Shown here: one piece after another, positions 6,640 through 9,985 of the stretch
Numbering within the stretch: position 1 is the stretch's first letter
Layout: each line of letters opens with the position of its first letter
Source of the DNA: JBARRO01 sp049644265
GTDB taxonomy: Bacteria > Bacteroidota > Ignavibacteria > UBA10030
Length of the DNA: 9,985 nt
NCBI GenBank assembly: GCA_049644265.1
Contig: JBARRO010000223.1
Span: 1-9,985 of the forward strand
Reading direction: 5' to 3'
The notes under the pieces: model-generated
The model's input: the letters and a program-made list of their open reading frames with translations, nothing else
Told to the model about the DNA's origin: nothing
The model's database searches: none
Program-made: the position numbers and the translations under genes

Positions 6640-8301
6640 ATGGTTACCATAGGTCTGACATTTGCTGACTGGCTTGTCATCCTGATCTATTTCGCGTTTA
6701 TCCTGGGCCTCGGGTACTACCTGAAGCGATTCACCAAAAGTCAGGAAGATTTTTTCATGGCAGGAAGGAAGAACAGTTCGTGGGTTGCGGGGCTTGCGTT
6801 TCTCTCTGCAAACCTGGGCGCCCTTGAACTGATGGGCATGGCTGGAAACACCTACAAATACGGCATGTATGTCGCGCATTTCTACTGGATCGGCGCAATT
6901 CCAGCAATGCTCTTTCTTGCGATCTATATGATGCCGTTCTACTATAGTAGTAGAGTCCATTCGGTGCCCGGATATCTGAAATGGAGATTCGATGAGAAAA
7001 CGCGCGTTCTCAACGCCGTCTCATTCGCGTTCATGACGCTCCTGGTTTCTGGAATCAATCTCTACGCAATGGCGCTCGTCCTTCACACGTTTCTCGGTTG
7101 GAACTGGCACATTTGCATGTGGGCATCCGCCGTGACGGTGGCGATCTACGTGTCCATGAGTGGCTTGCTCTCCGCGATATTCACCGAGATTGTACAGTTC
7201 TTTTTGATCTGGTTTGGCCTCTTTCTCATAACCCTTCTTGGTATCGTTGAGATTGGAAGCCTTCGGGAGATCTTTGAGCGGGTCCCGCAAACATTTTCGA
7301 CACTTTGGTCGACATCAATGGACCCATCGCAGAATGGGATGAATGTGACATGGGCCGGCGTCGTTCTTGGGTTGGGCTTCGTTCTTTCTTTCGGATATTG
7401 GACCACGGACTTTCTCGTCGTTCAGAGAGCATTTTCCGCAAAAGACATGCGGTCGGCGAGGATGACACCGATCATCGCTTCGTTTTTCAAAATGGCTGTT
7501 CCGTTCCTGGTGATCATCCCCGGCCTGGTGGCGTTGATCCTCGCGAACGATCCGAAATACGGATTTGCGCTTCTTCAGGACGGCGGGCAGATTAACTATG
7601 ATTCAACACTGCCGATGCTTATTGCGCGGTACTATCCAAGCGGATTAGCCGGCCTCGGCATAACGGCCTTGCTTGCAGGGTTCATGGCAGGACAGGCTGG
7701 GAATGTCAGTGCGTTTAATACTGTTTGGACGTATGATATTTACCACTCGATCATCAACAAAAAAGCTTCAGATGAAAATTTACTATGGATGGGTCGGGTG
7801 ACAACCATTGTCGGAATTATTCTGAGTGTCGGGACAGCCTATTGGGCAAAGAGTGCTCCAAGCATTATGGACTATATGCAGGCAATTTTCTCTTGGGTTA
7901 ATGCTCCGCTCTTTGCAACAATGCTGCTGGGAATGTTCGTTTGGTGGATCACGCCAACGGGCGCTTTCTGGGGGTTGGTAAGTGGGATGGGTTCATCGTT
8001 TGCTCTGTTCCTCGCAGTGAAATTTAATTGGCTCAATGCACAGATCCTCACGCTTTCATCGCCGGCCAGCGATATGGCGACGAACTTTTGGCGTGCCTGG
8101 TGGGCGTGGTTGATCTGTTTTGCAGTGACGATTTTGGTGAGCCTCCACACGAGGCGCAAGCCGAAAGAGGAACTCGTCGGGTTAGTATGGGGAATGACAG
8201 AGGTCGAAGCCCTGGATTCGCTCCCATGGTTCAGGCGGCCGGAGTTCTTCGCAGTCGTATCAGTCGTGGTGTTTATAGCTCTTAACGTTTATTTTTGGTA
8301 G
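6640..8301 (+). CDS. Sodium:solute symporter (SSS) family sugar transporter
   Basis: This is a 553-residue inner-membrane protein with about 14 hydrophobic segments, typical of SSS/SGLT transporters. The first is WLVILIYFAFILGLGYYL and the last lies at the extreme C-terminus (FFAVVSVVVFIALNVYFW). Family marks include FFMAGRK (38-44), SANLGALE (56-63, the unwound TM1 region), YWTTDF...VQRAF (253-265), FFK (Lys284) and GFMAGQAGNVSAFNT (347-361) followed by YDIY. By eye the closest characterised relative is vSGLT, the Na+/galactose symporter, which fits the neighbouring galK and galT. Some sugar- and Na+-site positions differ from vSGLT, so substrate and coupling ion are not certain. ATG 6640 has AAAGGG six bases upstream. 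A TTG at 6541 inside galT would add 33 polar residues and is unlikely. The gap to galT is 70 bp, and a small membrane protein gene follows after 13 bp. Confidence 0.9.
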   Translation: MVTIGLTFADWLVILIYFAFILGLGYYLKRFTKSQEDFFMAGRKNSSWVAGLAFLSANLGALELMGMAGNTYKYGMYVAHFYWIGAIPAMLFLAIYMMPFYYSSRVHSVPGYLKWRFDEKTRVLNAVSFAFMTLLVSGINLYAMALVLHTFLGWNWHICMWASAVTVAIYVSMSGLLSAIFTEIVQFFLIWFGLFLITLLGIVEIGSLREIFERVPQTFSTLWSTSMDPSQNGMNVTWAGVVLGLGFVLSFGYWTTDFLVVQRAFSAKDMRSARMTPIIASFFKMAVPFLVIIPGLVALILANDPKYGFALLQDGGQINYDSTLPMLIARYYPSGLAGLGITALLAGFMAGQAGNVSAFNTVWTYDIYHSIINKKASDENLLWMGRVTTIVGIILSVGTAYWAKSAPSIMDYMQAIFSWVNAPLFATMLLGMFVWWITPTGAFWGLVSGMGSSFALFLAVKFNWLNAQILTLSSPASDMATNFWRAWWAWLICFAVTILVSLHTRRKPKEELVGLVWGMTEVEALDSLPWFRRPEFFAVVSVVVFIALNVYFW

Positions 8302-8314
8302 GGAGGATTGATCA

Positions 8315-8515
8315 ATGAAACCCATATGGTATTTTGTCGGACTTCTCCTTGTCATGCTGGGCTCAGTCATCGTATTGGCAGGTCTATATACGTGGCTGAA
8401 TCCGCCGCCGGAACAAAAAATCCTCGCCTCTTTGCATCCCGATGTTTGGTGGGGTGGCGTGATGATCATCGGAGGCTTGATCTTTCTCCTCACAAATAGA
8501 AAGAAGATCGTCTAG
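8315..8515 (+). CDS. Small two-TM membrane protein next to the symporter
   Basis: This is a 66-residue protein with a very strong GGGAGG (8301-8306) eight bases before the ATG. The ribosome site begins at the last base of the symporter stop. There are two hydrophobic helices, about residues 6-27 (FVGLLLVMLGSVIVLAGLYTWL) and 46-60 (GGVMIIGGLIFLL), joined by a polar loop NPPPEQKILASLHPDVWW, with a basic tail NRKKIV. The layout predicts a hairpin in the inner membrane. Tight coupling suggests an accessory or stability partner of the transporter, or a general small membrane protein carried with it. I recall similar short proteins beside SSS genes in Bacteroidota-like genomes but cannot name a family. 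It is the last gene before the terminator. Confidence 0.75.
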   Translation: MKPIWYFVGLLLVMLGSVIVLAGLYTWLNPPPEQKILASLHPDVWWGGVMIIGGLIFLLTNRKKIV

Positions 8516-8600
8516 GCGATTTTTGGAGAGCCTTCGCCGACCCTTGTGAGGTGGAAGTGGTCTGAAGATTCTCGGATTTGGTCTGGTTGCAGTCTCTGGG

Positions 8601-8634
8601 AAAAGGCGCTAAGTAATTGGCGCCTTTTGTTTTT
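8601..8634 (+). terminator. Strong intrinsic terminator of the gal gene train
   Basis: AAAAGGCGC (8601-8609) and GCGCCTTTT (8620-8628) form a perfect 9-bp stem with a 10-nt loop, followed by GTTTTTG. It lies 85 nt after the stop of the small membrane protein gene and closes the rightward operon. The A-run on the 5' side gives some capacity to terminate leftward transcription as well. Confidence 0.8.
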
Positions 8635-8864
8635 GCTGGGGATTGTGTGGCATTTGCGTAACACTTCCAGAAAATTCGATTCAAATACAATAGTCGTAAT
8701 ATCCAAGCTTGGCGGAAGAGAATCTAGTGCCGTTTCTCCAAAATAACCTTGTAAGTAAGTCTAACTGTTCTCCCAAATCGCCCTAGTCCAATGACATTTC
8801 GAACACCTTGTGCAAGGTTGTGACTTTGCCAAAGGGCGGGCCCCCGCTACAAGTTCTAAAGAAG
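8635..8864 (+). other. Orphan intergenic segment between two terminators
   Basis: No supported coding frame lies here. A TACAAT hexamer at 8689-8694 could be a -10 box, but no convincing -35 lies at the right distance. A near-palindrome ACCTTGTGCAAGGT sits near 8804-8817, and a GC-rich stretch GGGCGGGCCCCCGC near 8834-8847. Because a second rightward terminator follows directly (8865-8904), a short untranslated RNA is possible, but nothing recognisable (tRNA, riboswitch or known sRNA) is present. Confidence 0.25.
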
Positions 8865-8904
8865 AATCCCAATCGGTGAAAATCGGTTGGGATTTTTGGT
8901 TTTT
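8865..8904 (+). terminator. Second rightward intrinsic terminator
   Basis: AATCCCAATCGG (8865-8876) pairs over 12 bp (three of them G-U) with TCGGTTGGGATT (8883-8894) around a TGAAAA loop, followed by TTTGGTTTTT. This is a clear rightward terminator. No gene ends just before it, so it either backs up the 8601 terminator or ends an unrecognised short transcript. It may also slow leftward transcription from the DUF4276 gene, though its minus-strand T-run is weaker. Confidence 0.7.
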
Positions 8905-8981
8905 ATGGTTTTTGGAATTGAACAGCCCTTTTTTATCTTTAACCAAAAAGCGGCCCCCATTCTCGCAATCCCGCTTGAACT

Positions 8982-9620
8982 CTAACGTGGTGAATCAATA
9001 GCGGAACGGGACGGTGAGCGCAGTTGCAGTTTGCTGTCAAGGATCCGTTTGATCCTTTTAAAGCTTGAAAGTGAGATTAGTGAGGATGGGTCGAGGTTTC
9101 CCAATATCCGAAACGACCGCTTTCCCTTTTGGTACGCATTTTTGCAGTTTTTTGTAGAATGCTGAAGCATGCTTTGAACATCCATTCTACTTCGCGCTTC
9201 AAGGTTTTCAAGGGATGGAAGCCCACTTTCCTGCAAGTCTGGTCCGTAGTGGTTCCTCAGAGTGATTCGGTCAGCAACTATCCATGTTTCCATGCTCGTG
9301 GTCATGAAAAGAACCTGCTCGTCGCTTGAACCATCAGGACGATCCCAGTTGTCCTGGTTTTTTAAGTGATCCCAAGTCCTTTCGGCATCTTTCGGAGTGG
9401 ACTCACTATCGACTAGCAAGGCAACGAAGTCTGAGTTAGACGATCCCGAATGTTCCGAACAAAAGTCATCAAACGCCTCTCTTCTACTGCCACAGGCAAC
9501 TAATCTAGGCATTTGATTTACGTAACCACACTTTTCGAGCAGTTTTCGAAACCCCGCACGACATCTAACATGCAGTTCTCGTGCAGAGCCACCTCCTTCA
9601 AGGAAGATTTTCTTCTTCAT
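8982..9620 (-). CDS. DUF4276 family protein, probable partner of an AAA ATPase
   Basis: This is a 212-residue soluble protein, full length for the DUF4276 family. The N-terminus IFLEGGGSARELHVRCR (about 5-21) and RLVACGSRREAFDDF (about 39-53) are typical of the family. Next come the hydrophobic strand ending LLVDSES (69-74) and MTTSMETWIVAD (about 106-117). The Glu8 strand plus Asp71/Glu73 in VDSE have the look of a TOPRIM-type metal site (E, then DxD/E); that is my inference, not an established activity. The C-terminal 30 residues are Ser/Arg-rich and less conserved. The start codon overlaps the stop of the upstream ATPase gene by 4 nt (ATGA), so the two were translated as a coupled pair. 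Such pairs resemble two-gene ATPase plus nuclease-like defence modules, but the function is unknown. With the ATPase gene broken, expression of this gene may be reduced. Confidence 0.75.
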   Translation of the reverse strand: MKKKIFLEGGGSARELHVRCRAGFRKLLEKCGYVNQMPRLVACGSRREAFDDFCSEHSGSSNSDFVALLVDSESTPKDAERTWDHLKNQDNWDRPDGSSDEQVLFMTTSMETWIVADRITLRNHYGPDLQESGLPSLENLEARSRMDVQSMLQHSTKNCKNAYQKGKRSFRILGNLDPSSLISLSSFKRIKRILDSKLQLRSPSRSAIDSPR

Positions 9621-9856
9621 GAGCGAGTTCCACCTATCTGTCCTTTTAGCCAGAGTTGTCCCAACCTGTATTTCTGCAGCCAGCCTTTCAATTCTTCAGG
9701 GTTAAGGCGGGTCATATGGGTTTGCCCATCTGACTTCCCACAGACAACCACACTCTCTGGATGATCAGTGAGAGCATCAACAATAAGGTCCGAGTGAGTA
9801 GTAACGATTATTTGGGTTCGAGTGGATGCGTCTACCAGTAGATCGGCAAGAAGTGG
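9617..9856 (-). pseudogene. AAA/ABC-type ATPase, C-terminal remnant cut by an IS element
   Basis: Only about 79 C-terminal residues of an OLD/AAA_21-like ATPase remain, reading PLLADLLVDAST then TQIIVTTHSDLIVDAL. The TTHS is the switch-His motif that follows Walker B in these ATPases. The tail VVCGKSDGQTHMTRLNPEEL and LGQLWLKGQIGG is typical of ATPases that sit upstream of DUF4276 genes. Walker A, the signature motif and Walker B are all missing, because homology stops at 9857, where the IS end begins. The frame happens to stay open into the IS, giving a nominal longer ORF whose first roughly 38 residues are antisense IS sequence and not a real protein N-terminus. The rest of the gene may lie beyond the IS, outside the window. 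The stop overlaps the DUF4276 start. Confidence 0.75.
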
Positions 9857-9875
9857 TGACCTGCCCCCCGAAAAG

Positions 9876-9915
9876 TGATCCAAGCATTGGTTAGGAAGTT
9901 TTGTAACTTGGATCA
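9876..9915 (+). promoter_or_regulatory. Hairpin in the IS leader before the transposase gene
   Basis: TGATCCAAG (9876-9884) and CTTGGATCA (9907-9915) are a perfect 9-bp inverted repeat with a 22-nt spacer. It ends just before AAAAAGGAGG, the ribosome-binding site of the transposase. It could fold in read-through transcripts to limit transposase translation, or be a protein-binding site. A promoter inside the spacer is not evident. Confidence 0.4.
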
Positions 9916-9929
9916 AAAAGGAGGTCACG

Positions 9930-9985
9930 ATGGGCAGACAGCGGCACTCGGCAGAACAGATTATCGGCAAGCTGCGGGAGGCGGA
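9930..9985 (+). CDS. IS3-family transposase OrfA, N-terminal fragment at window edge
   Basis: ATG at 9930 follows a near-perfect AAGGAGGT (9918-9925). The 18 complete codons read MGRQRHSAEQIIGKLREA, the characteristic start of IS3-family OrfA proteins, whose N-terminal helix-turn-helix binds the inverted repeats. IS3 transposase is usually made as an OrfA-OrfB frameshift product with a DDE core in OrfB; all of that lies outside the window, so integrity cannot be judged. Confidence 0.8.
   Translation, partial: MGRQRHSAEQIIGKLREA

Larger units (their letters stand above)
9857..9985 (+). mobile_element. Left end of an IS3-family insertion sequence (partial)
   Basis: Homology to the ATPase gene breaks at TGACCTGCCCCCCGAAAAG (from 9857), a terminal sequence of the type seen in IS3-family elements (TG start, C-rich inverted repeat). 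A short leader and a transposase OrfA start follow. The right end, right inverted repeat and target duplication lie beyond the window. The three bases before the junction are TGG and should recur after the right end if the insertion is intact and recent. Confidence 0.8.

Noticed and set aside
8546..8746. Plus-strand 66-codon frame after the last operon gene
   Set aside because: It spans the 8601-8634 terminator and lacks a ribosome-binding site or family resemblance.
8785..8830. tRNA-like GTTCGAA string on the minus strand
   Set aside because: It resembles a T-loop but has no 5-bp T-stem around it, no acceptor stem and no anticodon arm.
8761..8946. Minus-strand 61-codon frame with a CxxCxxCHW stretch
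   Set aside because: It runs straight through the strong terminator hairpin at 8865-8904, has low-complexity Lys/Asn ends and no good ribosome site. The Cys motif alone does not support a gene, although the region might be a repeated intergenic element.
9857..9970. ATPase reading frame extended into the IS element on the minus strand
   Set aside because: The frame stays open by chance across the IS end, but the added residues are antisense to the IS leader and transposase start, and replace the expected Walker B region.
1..9985. CRISPR array, rRNA or tRNA genes
   Set aside because: No regularly spaced repeats and no rRNA or tRNA sequence signatures were seen on either strand.

Overview
The window is about 10 kb of bacterial DNA with moderate GC. 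Most of it is one rightward gene train (about 82-8515) for releasing, importing and metabolising an amino-sugar or galactose-containing glycan. A short leftward pair (8982 to about 9856) follows, and an IS3-type element has cut into it at the right edge. The gene mix suggests a Gram-negative environmental bacterium of the Bacteroidota / Ignavibacteriota / candidate-phylum type: a secreted GH20 hexosaminidase, a UxaE-family epimerase, a small Cys-rich lipoprotein, E. coli-like galT, and a sodium:solute symporter with a tiny membrane partner. That placement is an inference, because no rRNA or other marker gene is present.

Layout, rightward part: a weak hairpin with a T-run (34-63) probably ends the preceding unit. 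Then come a secreted GH20 beta-N-acetylhexosaminidase (82-2235), a tagaturonate epimerase (UxaE)-family protein (2277-3554), a small Cys-rich putative lipoprotein (3637-4122), a possible 38-codon ORF (4154-4270), galK (4315-5511, perhaps from a GTG at 4267), galT (5508-6569, ATGA overlap with galK), an SSS-family sugar symporter (6640-8301) and a 66-residue two-TM membrane protein (8315-8515). A strong intrinsic terminator at 8601-8634 closes the train.

Likely joint function: GH20 removes terminal beta-linked HexNAc from a glycan outside the cytoplasm, the symporter imports released sugar, and GalK/GalT feed galactose into the Leloir pathway. No galE or galM is visible here. The UxaE-family protein is the odd member, because no other uronate gene is present; it may act as a C4-epimerase on another keto-sugar.

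The lipoprotein gene is bracketed by a perfect 10-bp inverted repeat. Its stop codon lies inside the right copy, which is followed by sequence resembling the left half of an integron attC site, so it may be a cassette-like insertion in the operon.

From 8516 to 8981 there is no supported gene, but there are two rightward terminator hairpins (8601-8634 and 8865-8904) about 230 nt apart. On the minus strand, a DUF4276-family gene (8982-9620) is ATGA-coupled to the C-terminal remnant of an AAA/ABC-type ATPase (9617-9856). The ATPase is cut at 9857 by the left end of an IS3-family element, whose OrfA start (9930 onward) runs off the window. An ATPase with a possibly TOPRIM-like partner is a plausible but unproven phage-defence arrangement.
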